NCBI GenBank assembly: GCA_020832105.1
Contig: JAFIFH010000021.1
Location: forward strand, 1 to 37,236
Direction of reading: 5' to 3'
Length of the DNA: 37,236 bases
Origin: Idiomarina sp.
Lineage (GTDB): Bacteria > Pseudomonadota > Gammaproteobacteria > Enterobacterales > Alteromonadaceae
Under the pieces are notes generated by a model that searched no databases, was not told where the DNA came from, and was given only the letters and a program-made list of their open reading frames with translations. Positions 18,196 through 27,767 of the stretch are shown here, in pieces (positions within the stretch are counted from its first letter, which is position 1; every line of letters starts with the position of its first letter). A program made the translations under genes and the position numbers.

Positions 18196-19233
18196 ATGAG
18201 CAAGCAGTTAACCATTACCCGCCCGGACGACTGGCATTTACACCTTCGCGATGGTGAGTTACTCAGCGGCACCGTGCCCGCCACCGCGCGTCAGTTTCAC
18301 CGTGCGGTGATCATGCCGAATCTGGTACCGCCAGTGACTGAAGTGGCCCAGGCGATGGCATATCGCGAGCGGATCCTCGCTGCACTGCCGGCAGGACAAA
18401 ACTTTACCCCGTTGATGGCGTTGTATCTGACCCAGCAAACCAGCGTCGCGATGATTGAAGAAGCGGCGGCCTGTGAACATGTGATTGGTTATAAGCTTTA
18501 TCCTGCTGGCGCGACGACAAACTCAGCGTCTGGCGTGACTGACATCCATGCCTTGGAAGATGTGTTCACGGCGATGGCTCGCTTAGGGGTTCCGTTGTTG
18601 ATTCACGGCGAAGTTACAGACGCAGACATTGATATCTTTGACCGTGAAAAAGTCTTTATCGACCGCTTTTTACAACCGCTACACCAGGCCCACCCTGATC
18701 TTAAAATTGTGCTTGAACACATCACCACGAAAGATGCCGTCGACTTCGTACTCAGTGCGAACAACAATGTTGCCGCGACGATTACCCCGCAGCATTTGCT
18801 GATGAACCGCAATCACTTATTGGTTGGCGGTATCCGCCCGCACCATTATTGCTTGCCGATCCTTAAGCGCAGTACCCACCAGCAGGCATTGCAACAAGCC
18901 GCCCTTAGCGCGAACCCAAAGTTCTTCCTTGGCACAGACTCCGCCCCGCATACCCAGGACAAGAAAGAGGCCGCATGTGGCTGCGCGGGTTGTTACTCAG
19001 CACCTGCCGCACTTGAGCTCTACGCGGAACTGTTCGAACAATTTGCCGCAATGGACAAGCTAGAAGGCTTTGCCAGCCATTTTGGAGCAGATTTTTATGG
19101 TCTGCCGCGTAATACTGACACTGTCACCCTGGTTAAAGAGACCTGGGACGTGGCGGCAAGCGTCGATATCGCTGGTCAGCCGTTCGTACCTTATTGGGCA
19201 GGGCAGCCTTTGCAGTGGAAGATGACGACCTAA
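18196..19233 (+). CDS. pyrC: Dihydroorotase
   Basis: Cyclises carbamoyl-aspartate to dihydroorotate in pyrimidine synthesis. The 345-residue product is a class II (E. coli-type) enzyme with all metal ligands visible: H14-L-H16 in the motif WHLHLRDG, the carboxylated K100 in [14 protein letters not shown]136 in LIHGE, H174 in LEHITT, and the catalytic D246 in GTDSAPH. AGGAGA lies 6 bases before the ATG. The gene has its own promoter after macB. It occupies the place where mshH often lies upstream of mshI in Vibrio and Shewanella. Confidence 0.98.
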   Translation: MSKQLTITRPDDWHLHLRDGELLSGTVPATARQFHRAVIMPNLVPPVTEVAQAMAYRERILAALPAGQNFTPLMALYLTQQTSVAMIEEAAACEHVIGYKLYPAGATTNSASGVTDIHALEDVFTAMARLGVPLLIHGEVTDADIDIFDREKVFIDRFLQPLHQAHPDLKIVLEHITTKDAVDFVLSANNNVAATITPQHLLMNRNHLLVGGIRPHHYCLPILKRSTHQQALQQAALSANPKFFLGTDSAPHTQDKKEAACGCAGCYSAPAALELYAELFEQFAAMDKLEGFASHFGADFYGLPRNTDTVTLVKETWDVAASVDIAGQPFVPYWAGQPLQWKMTT

Positions 19234-19414
19234 CGCTAAGGCGCTCGATTGCGTGACGGAGACACGGATATTGGGGTTAAGCTGTAAGTATTGGTATGTA
19301 GGGATTATGACGTTTGTTATTAGTTTGCCTCTGATGCAGAAATAAGCAGTTTTTTCCTCGGCCTTTCAGTAGAATCGCGAGATAGGTGAGAATAGTGCAG
19401 CGCTGAGCCTCAGG

Positions 19415-19444
19415 TGTACAAGTGTATTTTCCACCCTGTATAGT
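19415..19444 (+). promoter_or_regulatory. Candidate promoter of the MSHA assembly operon
   Basis: In the 276-base gap before mshI, TGTACA (4 of 6) and TATAGT (5 of 6) are 18 bases apart, which would give a leader of about 60 bases. Nothing else in the gap stands out. The assignment is tentative. Confidence 0.3.
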
Positions 19445-19509
19445 GATTAAAAATACGCTAGTAGTAATGGCCTACACCAGAATAACAACAATGATTAGGA
19501 TTGCAGTCG

Positions 19510-20508
19510 ATGCCACAACGTTTTAAGCGCTGGTTACCCGGTGCGCAGTCAAATTTGCAGATAGCCATTGCCCTTCGCCAGGGCAGGGTGAATCTGGCAG
19601 TTTGTAAATCGGCTAAGGCGCGCGGCGGGACTGAAGACACTCAGCCACGATTGATCGTTAACGACGAACAAAACGTTGAGCAAAATAACTATGCCCATGC
19701 CATTGAAATCCTGCTCGCACGTTATCCCCGGCTCAACCTCAAAGGTGCGCGTACGCAGCTGGTATTGGGCCCGCGCTTGGTGCAGCAAACCACTATCGAT
19801 CGGCCACAGTTGAGTGAGGCCGAGCTGCAGCTGGCGTTGCCCTGGACCCTCAAAGACCTCATTGATATACCACCAGCTGATTTAATTGCTGATTACTATG
19901 ACCCACCGATACAGGTAGCAGGGCGCGATAAAGTACATGTAGTAGCGGTACAAAAAAGTTGGCTGACCAAAATACTGCAGCCGCTGCTCAAGGCACGGGT
20001 GGCGATTGACGGCATTGTGAACGAAGACCTGGCGATGTGTTCACTACTCCATGCCAAGCATCCGCCGTTAATGCTGGTGTCGCAGTACGGCCAGCAACAA
20101 GCCCAGTTACTGTTAATTAAACAGCGCGCATTGGTGGTGAGTCGTCAGTTAAAGCCTTTGCAGAGCGTGATTAACCAAAGTGAGCTGGACAGCTACGAAA
20201 GCGAAAGTCTGGCTATCGAACTGCAACGTTCTACCGATTACTTTTCAGGTCAGCTGCGCCAGGCATCTTTACAGCACGTTTATTTGGCATTTCCCGGTCA
20301 GCAGGTGCATAGCTTGTGTGAGCAGTTGGGGCAAAGCTTGTCACTCATGGCTGAGCCGTTCGTGTACCCGCAATGGGCAGTTGAACTGGCGGCGGGCGAC
20401 TTCAGCGATTTAGGCGTGTTAGCAGGGCTTGCCTATATGCAACCAGCCCTTGGCGGAACGCTTGCGGCACCAGCGCATGCTGAAGTTAACCAGGAGGCCC
20501 CAGTATGA
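19510..20508 (+). CDS. mshI: MSHA biogenesis protein MshI (PilM-like)
   Basis: First gene of the MSHA pilus assembly operon. The 332-residue product has no signal peptide. It has the outline of an actin-like PilM/GspL cytoplasmic protein, with the early segment LQIAIALRQGRVNLAVCK and the middle ALPWTLKDLIDIPPADLIADYYD typical of MshI. It is thought to form the inner-membrane platform with the PilN- and PilO-like proteins encoded next. AGGA lies 9 bases before the ATG at 19510; a TTG nine bases upstream would overlap this spacing. The stop overlaps the next start in an ATGA. Confidence 0.85.
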   Translation: MPQRFKRWLPGAQSNLQIAIALRQGRVNLAVCKSAKARGGTEDTQPRLIVNDEQNVEQNNYAHAIEILLARYPRLNLKGARTQLVLGPRLVQQTTIDRPQLSEAELQLALPWTLKDLIDIPPADLIADYYDPPIQVAGRDKVHVVAVQKSWLTKILQPLLKARVAIDGIVNEDLAMCSLLHAKHPPLMLVSQYGQQQAQLLLIKQRALVVSRQLKPLQSVINQSELDSYESESLAIELQRSTDYFSGQLRQASLQHVYLAFPGQQVHSLCEQLGQSLSLMAEPFVYPQWAVELAAGDFSDLGVLAGLAYMQPALGGTLAAPAHAEVNQEAPV

Positions 20509-21131
20509 ACACAGCCTCAGCAAATAAAAACACCATCAATTTATATACCGACGCATTGCGCCCGCCACGGGAGTATTTGAGCTTAGCCAATCTTGGCTGG
20601 GCTATTTTACTGGTGATTATCATTGTCCTGTTGTGGCGTGCTCAGCTTGCCTGGCAAATACATACTCTGGCGCAGCAACGTGCCACTACTCAGGTGGAAC
20701 TGACCCAGGTGCAAGGGCGGATTACCGAACTTGCCCAACGTCAGCGCGAGCAGCAGATTGACGCCCAGACTGAAGCCGCTGTTGCGCGTCTGGAGCGTGA
20801 GATTCAGGGGCTGCAGAGCTTAAGTAGCGCTGTACTCCAGTCCGGTACTATTGAAGATGACAATTATGCCCGTTTATTACGTGATTTAAGTGCAATTCAT
20901 CAACCAGGATTATGGCTGTCACACATTGAAAATCGTCAGGGCCGGTTGATCCTGCGGGGGCAAACCGAGCATTCTGGACACCTTCCGCGTTGGATGGCCC
21001 GTTTTGACAGTGTTGTGTCATTGCAGGGCAAACAGTTTGCGGTGGTTGCTCTGGAACGTGATGACTCGTCAATTTTAAGTTTCGAACTGCGCAGCCAGCG
21101 TGAACAAAGCACCCAGGGCGGTGGCCAATGA
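20505..21131 (+). CDS. MSHA platform protein, PilN-like (MshI2)
   Basis: A 208-residue bitopic inner-membrane protein. The short cytoplasmic N-terminus (NLYTDALRPPREYLSL) carries the PilN-type motif that docks on the PilM-like partner, followed by one membrane helix (residues 32-50), a coiled coil rich in Gln/Arg/Glu (about 55-105) and a small periplasmic alpha/beta domain. It overlaps mshI by 4 bases and mshJ by 4 bases. Some annotations call this gene mshI2; it corresponds to PilN in other type IV pili. Confidence 0.8.
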   Translation: MNTASANKNTINLYTDALRPPREYLSLANLGWAILLVIIIVLLWRAQLAWQIHTLAQQRATTQVELTQVQGRITELAQRQREQQIDAQTEAAVARLEREIQGLQSLSSAVLQSGTIEDDNYARLLRDLSAIHQPGLWLSHIENRQGRLILRGQTEHSGHLPRWMARFDSVVSLQGKQFAVVALERDDSSILSFELRSQREQSTQGGGQ

Positions 21132-21775
21132 AAGAAAGTTGGATCAAGTTACAAGGCTGGTTTAGCAGCCGCAATCAACGGGAGAAAATTCTCCTGTCCG
21201 TTGTTATCTGCGGTGGCTTGTTTGTGCTCGCGCATTATCTTTGGATCAGCCCGGCGCAGCAACAATTGCAGGCGGAACAGCAGCGTCATCAGCAGCAACG
21301 AGGTGAAGTGGCCAGTTTGAGTGAAGAAGCGCAGCGTTTTGAGCGCCAGTTAGCCATTGACCCGAATGACGAGCTACGCCGTCGAGAGAGTGAATTAACG
21401 GCGCGTAAGGTTCGCTTAGAGGCCCGCCTGGAAGAACGCGCTCAACTGATGCCGGCGCGAGCCTCAGTGCATTGGATCGACGCCTTGCTAGATATGCCGT
21501 CGGGCCTTGAGCTGGTGCAATTTGACACCCAGCGCGCGGTGCCAATGGTGGTGCCGGACCAAAGTGCTGAACAAAACAATTTATGGCAACACCCAGTGCA
21601 GCTGGTAGTGGACGGTCAGTACCATGATTTGCGCGACTATGTAGAAAGCATAGAAGCTTTGCAATACCCATTTTACTGGGACCAGTTACGCTACGAAGTC
21701 GGGCAGTTTCCAGCCGCCAGGCTGACGATTCGGGTGTATGCCCTGAGTACGCAGGAGGAACTCCTCGGTGGTTAA
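21128..21775 (+). CDS. mshJ: MSHA biogenesis protein MshJ (PilO-like)
   Basis: A 215-residue protein with a cytoplasmic N-terminus, one membrane helix (about residues 22-40, ILLSVVICGGLFVLAHYLW), a long coiled coil (45-100) and a periplasmic ferredoxin-like domain. This is the PilO/GspM architecture, expected to dimerise with the PilN-like neighbour and link the platform to MshK and the secretin. The start codon overlaps the preceding stop (ATGA) and the end overlaps the mshK start. Confidence 0.82.
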   Translation: MKESWIKLQGWFSSRNQREKILLSVVICGGLFVLAHYLWISPAQQQLQAEQQRHQQQRGEVASLSEEAQRFERQLAIDPNDELRRRESELTARKVRLEARLEERAQLMPARASVHWIDALLDMPSGLELVQFDTQRAVPMVVPDQSAEQNNLWQHPVQLVVDGQYHDLRDYVESIEALQYPFYWDQLRYEVGQFPAARLTIRVYALSTQEELLGG

Positions 21776-22127
21776 TGTCTATCGCATCACAGGTCTATTG
21801 CTGTGCGTCTTCGCGCTTGCCCCAGCGGCATATGCCCAGGACGCGGACCCCACACGGCCAACGGTACGGGCAGAGCGAGTGAATCAAAGTGCTGAGGTCA
21901 TGACTGAGTATCGCCTGACCACCGTGTGGTATCGCGGTGCCAATGCCCAAGGTACCAGCTCAGCGGTGATTAATGGTCAACGAGTTGAACAAGGGGACGA
22001 ACTGGGCCCCTACGTTGTTGAGGTGATTGAGCCTGGGCAAGTTCTTTTAAAAAATGACGATGGTGAGATGTGGCTGCGGGTATTTCGCAGCAACCAGCTG
22101 ACCATTGAACCGAGCCACGGATCATGA
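21768..22127 (+). CDS. mshK: MSHA biogenesis protein MshK (PilP/GspC-like)
   Basis: A 119-residue exported protein. Residues 1-23 are a signal peptide ending AYA. The mature protein begins with the DPTRP motif found in MshK and related homology-region proteins (PilP, GspC), and then a single small beta domain (about 45-110) that should contact the N-terminal domains of the MshL secretin. The start is GTG, with AGGAGG 9 bases upstream, inside the end of mshJ. Confidence 0.8.
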   Translation: MVNVYRITGLLLCVFALAPAAYAQDADPTRPTVRAERVNQSAEVMTEYRLTTVWYRGANAQGTSSAVINGQRVEQGDELGPYVVEVIEPGQVLLKNDDGEMWLRVFRSNQLTIEPSHGS

Positions 22128-22168
22128 TCTGTAGCCGGTTGCGAAGTAAGTATAAAGGGAGTGGCCAG

Positions 22169-23845
22169 ATGAGCGACAGGTTAGTGAAACGATATGGCCA
22201 GACAGCTATCACGTTGTGTGCGGCAATCCTGGTGTTGTCCGGGTGCGCGTCAAAGCCAAATGAAGAATTGGCCAGTGATGCGGAGCGAATGCTCGCACCT
22301 GGTGAAGTGCGTCCGGTGAGCGGCGCTTCGCAGCCACCACCAGATTCGGTGCGACAACAGCTGCGTGCGAGCAGTGCCGGGCTGTCAGCAGAGGCCGAGA
22401 GCTTGCTGAATGAACCGCGCTTCTCAGTGCAGGCTCGTGATGTCGACGCGCGTGACTTTTTTGCAGAAATTGCTGAAGGGACTCCATATAGCCTGGTGTT
22501 GCATCCGGATGTCAGCGGCCGTTTAAGCCTCAACCTGCGCGATGTGACTATGGCTGAAGCGCTGAAGACAGTCGAAGATATTTATGGCTACGATGTGCGT
22601 CGTGAAGGGCGTATCTATCGGGTTTATCCGGCAGAGATGCGCACCACCACTTTACACCTTAACTACCTGTCGTTGCAGCGCTTTGGCAGCTCACAGACCA
22701 GCATCACCTCTGGTGGCGTGGCGCAAATGAACCAGCAGCAGGGTGGCATGAGCAACCAGATGGGCATGGGCGGGGGCAATTTAGGTATGCCGACAACCCC
22801 TGGTATGCCGATGCAAAATCAAATGGGCGGCCAGACTGGTCGCAGTGGGCAAAGCGGCTCTGAAATCAGTACCCGCTCTGAAACAAACTTCTGGAGCGAG
22901 CTTGAAGACGCACTGATGAGCGTCATCGGTGACGGCGGCGGGCGTCGGGTTCACGTGTCACCGCAAGCAGGCATCGCCACAGTGCGCGCATACCCGAACG
23001 AAATTCGTGCAGCTCAGGACTTCTTAGCATCGGCGGAGCGAAACCTGCAGCGTCAAGTGATTCTCGAAGCGCGGATCGTAGAAGTGGCACTGAATGATCA
23101 ATTTGAACAGGGCGTGAACTGGCAGGCAATTACTTCGCGAATTGGCGATGGCGTGACTAACTTTGGCTTTGGCGGTGGTGATAATATCTCCGGTGCATTT
23201 AGTGCGTCGTTTAGCGGCGATAACTTTGATGGTGTGCTGCAATTGTTGCAAACTCAGGGCAATGTGCAGGTGTTGTCCAGCCCGCGTGTGACCGCGACCA
23301 ATAACCAAAAGGCGGTGATAAAAATCGGTGAAGATGAGTATTTTGTCACCGACGTGTCAACTACTACGGTGACAGGCACGGCAACCACCTCGACACCAAA
23401 CGTGCAGTTAACGCCGTTTTTCAGCGGTATTGCCCTTGATGTAACCCCGCAAATTGGTGAGAACGGCGATGTGATTTTACATGTGCATCCGTCCGTCACG
23501 GAAACGGCTGAGCAACAGAAGCGCATTGTACTGAATCAGGAAGAGCTGATTTTACCGCTGGCGCGCAGCAATATTCGCGAAACCGATACTATCATTCGTG
23601 CCCGTAATGGCGAGGTGGTGGTAATCGGTGGTTTAATGCAAACCTCATATACGGAAACAGAGCGTCAGGTACCTATTTTGGGCGACATTCCAATTCTGGG
23701 TGCATTATTCAGACAACAAGAACGTCGCGAGCAGAAAAAAGAGCTGGTGATCATGCTGAGACCTATCGTGGTTGGCGCAGATACCTGGCGCGAAGAGCTT
23801 GAACGGTCTAACCATCTGTTGCGTGACTGGTACGGTGTAAACTAA
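22169..23845 (+). CDS. mshL: MSHA outer-membrane secretin MshL
   Basis: The 558-residue secretin that forms the pilus pore. It is a lipoprotein: signal peptide ending LSGC, lipidated C26. Residues 85-160 form the secretin N-terminal STN-type domain. Residues 186-232 are a low-complexity Met/Gln/Gly-rich stretch. A ring-building domain follows, and residues 295-535 form the secretin barrel with the hallmark VPILGDIPILGALFR (501-515). An ATG at 22124 overlaps the mshK stop, but the ATG at 22169 has GGGAG at a 7-base spacing and places the signal peptide correctly, so it is preferred. The stop is directly followed by the mshM start. Confidence 0.95.
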   Translation: MSDRLVKRYGQTAITLCAAILVLSGCASKPNEELASDAERMLAPGEVRPVSGASQPPPDSVRQQLRASSAGLSAEAESLLNEPRFSVQARDVDARDFFAEIAEGTPYSLVLHPDVSGRLSLNLRDVTMAEALKTVEDIYGYDVRREGRIYRVYPAEMRTTTLHLNYLSLQRFGSSQTSITSGGVAQMNQQQGGMSNQMGMGGGNLGMPTTPGMPMQNQMGGQTGRSGQSGSEISTRSETNFWSELEDALMSVIGDGGGRRVHVSPQAGIATVRAYPNEIRAAQDFLASAERNLQRQVILEARIVEVALNDQFEQGVNWQAITSRIGDGVTNFGFGGGDNISGAFSASFSGDNFDGVLQLLQTQGNVQVLSSPRVTATNNQKAVIKIGEDEYFVTDVSTTTVTGTATTSTPNVQLTPFFSGIALDVTPQIGENGDVILHVHPSVTETAEQQKRIVLNQEELILPLARSNIRETDTIIRARNGEVVVIGGLMQTSYTETERQVPILGDIPILGALFRQQERREQKKELVIMLRPIVVGADTWREELERSNHLLRDWYGVN

Positions 23846-24778
23846 ATGTACCTGTATCATTTCGGGATGCGTGAATTACCATTCACGATAACCCCGAACA
23901 CCAGTTTTTACTGTGGCTTGCAGGCCCATGACGAGGCGCTGCAGGTGCTTGTGACTGCGCTAAAAACCGGCGAGGGTTTTATTAAGGTGACCGGCGAAGT
24001 TGGCACTGGTAAAACCCTGTTGTGTCGTAAACTGCTCAACGAATTGCCAGACCATTTTATTACCGCCTATGTGCCCAATTCGTTCTTAAACCCTTATGAA
24101 TTACGTCGCGCGGTGGCCAGTGAACTGGGTGTATTGACGGCCAAGGGCGGCGCCAATGACCCCGCTGTAACCCCGGATCACTTTGAACTGGCCGAACGGA
24201 TTCAACAACGCTTGCTGGACATTCATCGTAACGGCCAAACCGTGGTGGTAATTATTGATGAAGCTCAGGCGCTGCCCCAGGAAAGCCTGGAAGCGGTGCG
24301 CCTGTTCTCTAACCTGGAAACTGAGCAGCGGAAACTGGTTCACCTGGTGTTATTTGGTCAGCCCGAGCTGGACGAGCGATTGGCCAAACCTGAATTACGC
24401 CAATTACGCCAGCGCATTGGCTTCTCTTATCAGTTGCGCAGCATGACCCGCACAGAGGTTGGACAGTATATTCATCACCGTTTACAGGTGGCTGGGTACC
24501 AGGGCGCGGAGTTGTTCCCGCCAGCGATTATCAAGCAGCTTCATAAAGCCAGCCGTGGTGTGCCGCGATTGGTGAATATTTTATGCCACAAGTGCCTGTT
24601 ATTGACCTTTGGTCGTGACGCCCCCCAGGTCAGCCGTTGGGCGGTCAAGCAGGCGATTGCAGATACGGCAGATGCGCAAGCAAATCATTTTATTGTACGC
24701 TGGTTTTTACCAGGTGCAGTGGCCACCGTGGCGATGCTCGCCACTGCGATGTGGATGGCCGGAGGAGTGTCACTATGA
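23846..24778 (+). CDS. mshM: MSHA biogenesis AAA ATPase MshM (ExeA-like)
   Basis: A 310-residue ATPase of the ExeA/GspA family. It begins with the family motif MYLYHFGMRELPF, followed by Walker A G50-T57 (GEVGTGKT), Walker B VVIIDEAQ (D138-E139), a sensor-type LFGQPEL and a lid domain with GVPRLVNILC. The C-terminus has one membrane helix (about 285-305). By analogy with ExeA it may help the secretin assemble through the peptidoglycan layer. Here it has no separate peptidoglycan-binding domain. Its stop overlaps the mshN start in an ATGA. Confidence 0.92.
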   Translation: MYLYHFGMRELPFTITPNTSFYCGLQAHDEALQVLVTALKTGEGFIKVTGEVGTGKTLLCRKLLNELPDHFITAYVPNSFLNPYELRRAVASELGVLTAKGGANDPAVTPDHFELAERIQQRLLDIHRNGQTVVVIIDEAQALPQESLEAVRLFSNLETEQRKLVHLVLFGQPELDERLAKPELRQLRQRIGFSYQLRSMTRTEVGQYIHHRLQVAGYQGAELFPPAIIKQLHKASRGVPRLVNILCHKCLLLTFGRDAPQVSRWAVKQAIADTADAQANHFIVRWFLPGAVATVAMLATAMWMAGGVSL

Positions 24779-25974
24779 GTGTGATTAACCAGGTATTACG
24801 GGATTTAGATAAACGTCAGCAAAATGCACAGGGCGCCCGGGTGCGCAGTCATTACCAGCCTGCCAATGGGCGGCCATGGCTATGGGTCGGCACCTTGAGT
24901 GCGGCGATAGTGGTGAGCGCTGCGCTGACCTGGTGGTTGGTGGCGCATGCTTTGACCGCAGACGAACCAGGAACAGCAGGTTCAGCGGACAGCGTATATG
25001 CAGACAATTCGTTTACACAGAGCGCTCAGGCACCGTTGGAGCCTACCCAGCTCGCCGCTGAAGATGACGCAGATACGATAACTGAACAGCCTGAGGTCGC
25101 GGTGGTGCAGCCACACGACGTTACCGTTAGTGCTGCACCCGCTGAACCTGCTGCAGCCCCGCGGACTTCCGCCCAGGTCGAGCAGATAACCGTTCAGCCG
25201 GTTCAGGTTGCGCCGACTTCTGTACCTTCACATTCAGGCCCCTCAAGTACAACTACGGTTGAGCAGACTGCGCTTAGTGAACATGCGCCAGTGCAGCAAG
25301 CTGAAGAGGGTCAGCAAAGCGCGCCTAATCAGCCAAACGAAGCGGCTCAGGCAGAAGAAAGTCGTGGCGAGATGAGTGTACAGCGAGTGGAACGCAGCGC
25401 CACTGAGCTGGCCGCACAACGGCTCGACCAGGCTGTGGGCGCGATGGAAAGCGGTGAAGGCCGCAAAGCGGAGTCATTACTGCAGGAAGCGCTGGTACTC
25501 GCGCCCCAGTTTGTCGACGCTCGCCAGCAGCTGGCGGCTTACTATTACGGTCGTGGCTTTACCAGTGAGGCATTGCGGGTGTTACGCGAGGGCCTCGCCC
25601 ATACCCCGGAAAATTCACGCCTGCTGACCTTGAGTGCGCGTATTTATGAAGAAAGCGGCCGCGCCGACGAAGCGCTGGCCATGCTTAACCGAATTGACGC
25701 AGACCTACCGCAACAAAATGACATTGTGGTGCTACGCGCGGCGTTAGCGAACGAGCTTGGTCAGTACCAGATCGCAGCGGATGATTATCGCCAGTTACTA
25801 GCGGTTAACCCGAATCAGGGTATCTGGTGGCTGGGTCTGGGTGTGGCTGAAGAGGGTCGTGCGAATCTCGATGCGGCGCGGCTGGCGTATCAACGTGCTG
25901 GTGAAGACCGCAGCTTAGACCGGGCCAGTCGAGAGTACGCCCGCAGTCGAGAGGAGGCCTTAACAACATGGTAA
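24775..25974 (+). CDS. mshN: MSHA biogenesis TPR protein MshN
   Basis: A 399-residue bitopic protein. It starts with the GspB/MshN motif MSVINQVLRDLDKRQ, has one membrane helix (about 34-55), a long low-complexity Ala/Glu/Gln/Pro/Val linker (60-220) that could span the periplasm, and a C-terminal superhelix of tetratricopeptide repeats (about 230-399, for example LAAYYYGRGFTSEALRVLREGL). It probably works with MshM in secretin assembly. It overlaps mshM by 4 bases and mshE by 7. Confidence 0.88.
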   Translation: MSVINQVLRDLDKRQQNAQGARVRSHYQPANGRPWLWVGTLSAAIVVSAALTWWLVAHALTADEPGTAGSADSVYADNSFTQSAQAPLEPTQLAAEDDADTITEQPEVAVVQPHDVTVSAAPAEPAAAPRTSAQVEQITVQPVQVAPTSVPSHSGPSSTTTVEQTALSEHAPVQQAEEGQQSAPNQPNEAAQAEESRGEMSVQRVERSATELAAQRLDQAVGAMESGEGRKAESLLQEALVLAPQFVDARQQLAAYYYGRGFTSEALRVLREGLAHTPENSRLLTLSARIYEESGRADEALAMLNRIDADLPQQNDIVVLRAALANELGQYQIAADDYRQLLAVNPNQGIWWLGLGVAEEGRANLDAARLAYQRAGEDRSLDRASREYARSREEALTTW

Positions 25975-27767
25975 CCCGTCCTCGCCTGCGTATGCGCTTA
26001 GGTGACTTGCTGGTACATGAAGGCATCCTTAGCGAGAAACAAATTGAACAGGCGCTGTTAGAGCAGCGTAGCAGCGGCCGCAAGTTGGGGCAGACTCTGG
26101 TTGATCTTGGTTTTATTAAAGAGCAGCAGCTTTTAGAGTTCTTAGCCCATCAGCTTAACCTGCAGTTGATTGATTTAGGTGAGCGCCGCCTTGACGCCAA
26201 TGTGGCGCGTTTGCTGCCAGAAGTTCAGGCCCGACGCCACCGTGCGCTGGTGCTCGAAGCAACAGACGATGTTGCGCTGGTAGGCATGAGCGACCCTGCT
26301 GACTTGGCAGCGATGGACGCTATCAGTGCAATGCTGGCGCCACGCCAACTAGATATCGCAGTAGTGCCCGAGAGTCAGTTATTTGAGGCGTTCGATAATT
26401 TATATCGTCGGACCCAAGAAATTGAGCAATACGCCAGTCAGTTACGCGAAGAGCACAGTACTGGCGACGAATATGACCTTGGTGCATTAACCCTCGACGA
26501 AGATGGCGATGAAGCCACTGTCGCGCGCCTGTTGCAGTCGGTGTTCGAAGACGCCGTGCAGGTCAGAGCCTCGGACATTCATATCGAGCCGGATGAAAAA
26601 GGCCTGCGCATTCGCCAGCGTATTGATGGCCTGCTGCAGGAGAACATCATTAGCGAGAAGGGTATCGCTGCTGCCTTGGTGTTGCGTTTAAAACTGATGG
26701 CCGGCTTGGATATCTCAGAAAAACGCCTGCCCCAGGACGGTCGTTTTCAAATGACCGTGCGCAAACATAATATAGATGTGCGCTTGTCGACCTTGCCGGT
26801 ACAACACGGCGAAGCCTGCGTGATGCGTTTGCTGGACCAGTCTAGTGGCCTGCTGAGTATGGAAAAAACCGGTATGCCAGCGGCGATGATGCGCCGGGTT
26901 CGCCGCCAAATCAGCCGACCCCACGGGATGATCCTGATTACCGGGCCAACGGGGTCGGGTAAAACCACCACCCTGTACGGCATTCTGAATGAATTGAACA
27001 AGCCAGAGAAGAAAATAATCACCGTGGAAGACCCGGTGGAGTATCGCTTGCCACGCATTTCACAGGTTCAGGTGAATAGTAAAATAGGCCTTCATTTTGC
27101 CAATGTATTGCGCACTACGTTACGTCAGGATCCGGATATCCTGATGGTCGGTGAGATGCGTGACAAAGAAACTGTAGAGATAGGCCTGCGGGGCTCGATC
27201 ACCGGTCACTTGGTGCTCTCAACGTTGCACACCAATGACGCGGTAACCTCGGCGATGCGCTTAATTGATATGGGGGCACCGCCGTATCTAGTCGCCAGTG
27301 CGCTACGTGCAGTTCTGGCGCAGCGCTTGATTCGGCGTAACTGCGAGCACTGTGTACAGCCATTGGAATCTGATGCGGCCGATATTGCTTTGCTGCGCAC
27401 GGTCGCCCGAGGGGCCCAGGCTGAGGCCTTAGAGAAAGCCATTGCTGAGCAGAGTTTTAAACGCGGCGCCGGTTGTCAGCGCTGTAATTACACCGGCTAC
27501 CATGGGCGAATTGGTGTATTTGAGCTGCTCGAGATGGATGAAGCCATGATCGAAGCACTGCGCAACAATGACACCCATGCGTTTGCCCAGGCAGCGCGCG
27601 CCAGTAAAGACTTTGTTACTCTGGCAGAGTCTGCACTTGATTATGCTCTTAGTGGCGTGACCTCGGTGGAAGAGGTTCTGTCACTGGCAGAAGGCCTGGA
27701 GACGTTGCCAGAGAGCCCGGTTGAAAAGGTACAAGACGAGGCATTAGAGGGCGCTGATAATGGCTGA
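25968..27767 (+). CDS. mshE: MSHA pilus extension ATPase MshE, c-di-GMP-binding type
   Basis: A 599-residue GspE/PilB-family ATPase that drives pilus polymerisation. Two N-terminal MshEN motifs are visible, the first starting RLGDLLVHEG (residue 10) and the second KLGQTLVDLG (39), each followed by the Leu and Gln spacing that binds c-di-GMP in Vibrio MshE. The core has Walker A GPTGSGKTT (326-334), the Asp box ITVEDPVEYRL, Walker B ILMVGEMRD, the His box STLHTND and a zinc site made by C459, C462, C503 and C506. The ATG overlaps the end of mshN; the stop overlaps the mshG start. Pilus extension is therefore expected to rise with c-di-GMP. Confidence 0.96.
   Translation: MVTRPRLRMRLGDLLVHEGILSEKQIEQALLEQRSSGRKLGQTLVDLGFIKEQQLLEFLAHQLNLQLIDLGERRLDANVARLLPEVQARRHRALVLEATDDVALVGMSDPADLAAMDAISAMLAPRQLDIAVVPESQLFEAFDNLYRRTQEIEQYASQLREEHSTGDEYDLGALTLDEDGDEATVARLLQSVFEDAVQVRASDIHIEPDEKGLRIRQRIDGLLQENIISEKGIAAALVLRLKLMAGLDISEKRLPQDGRFQMTVRKHNIDVRLSTLPVQHGEACVMRLLDQSSGLLSMEKTGMPAAMMRRVRRQISRPHGMILITGPTGSGKTTTLYGILNELNKPEKKIITVEDPVEYRLPRISQVQVNSKIGLHFANVLRTTLRQDPDILMVGEMRDKETVEIGLRGSITGHLVLSTLHTNDAVTSAMRLIDMGAPPYLVASALRAVLAQRLIRRNCEHCVQPLESDAADIALLRTVARGAQAEALEKAIAEQSFKRGAGCQRCNYTGYHGRIGVFELLEMDEAMIEALRNNDTHAFAQAARASKDFVTLAESALDYALSGVTSVEEVLSLAEGLETLPESPVEKVQDEALEGADNG

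Noticed and set aside
22124..22168. ATG overlapping the mshK stop as the start of mshL.
   Set aside because: The later ATG at 22169 has a good ribosome site and gives a normal lipoprotein signal; the earlier one would place 15 charged residues in front of it.
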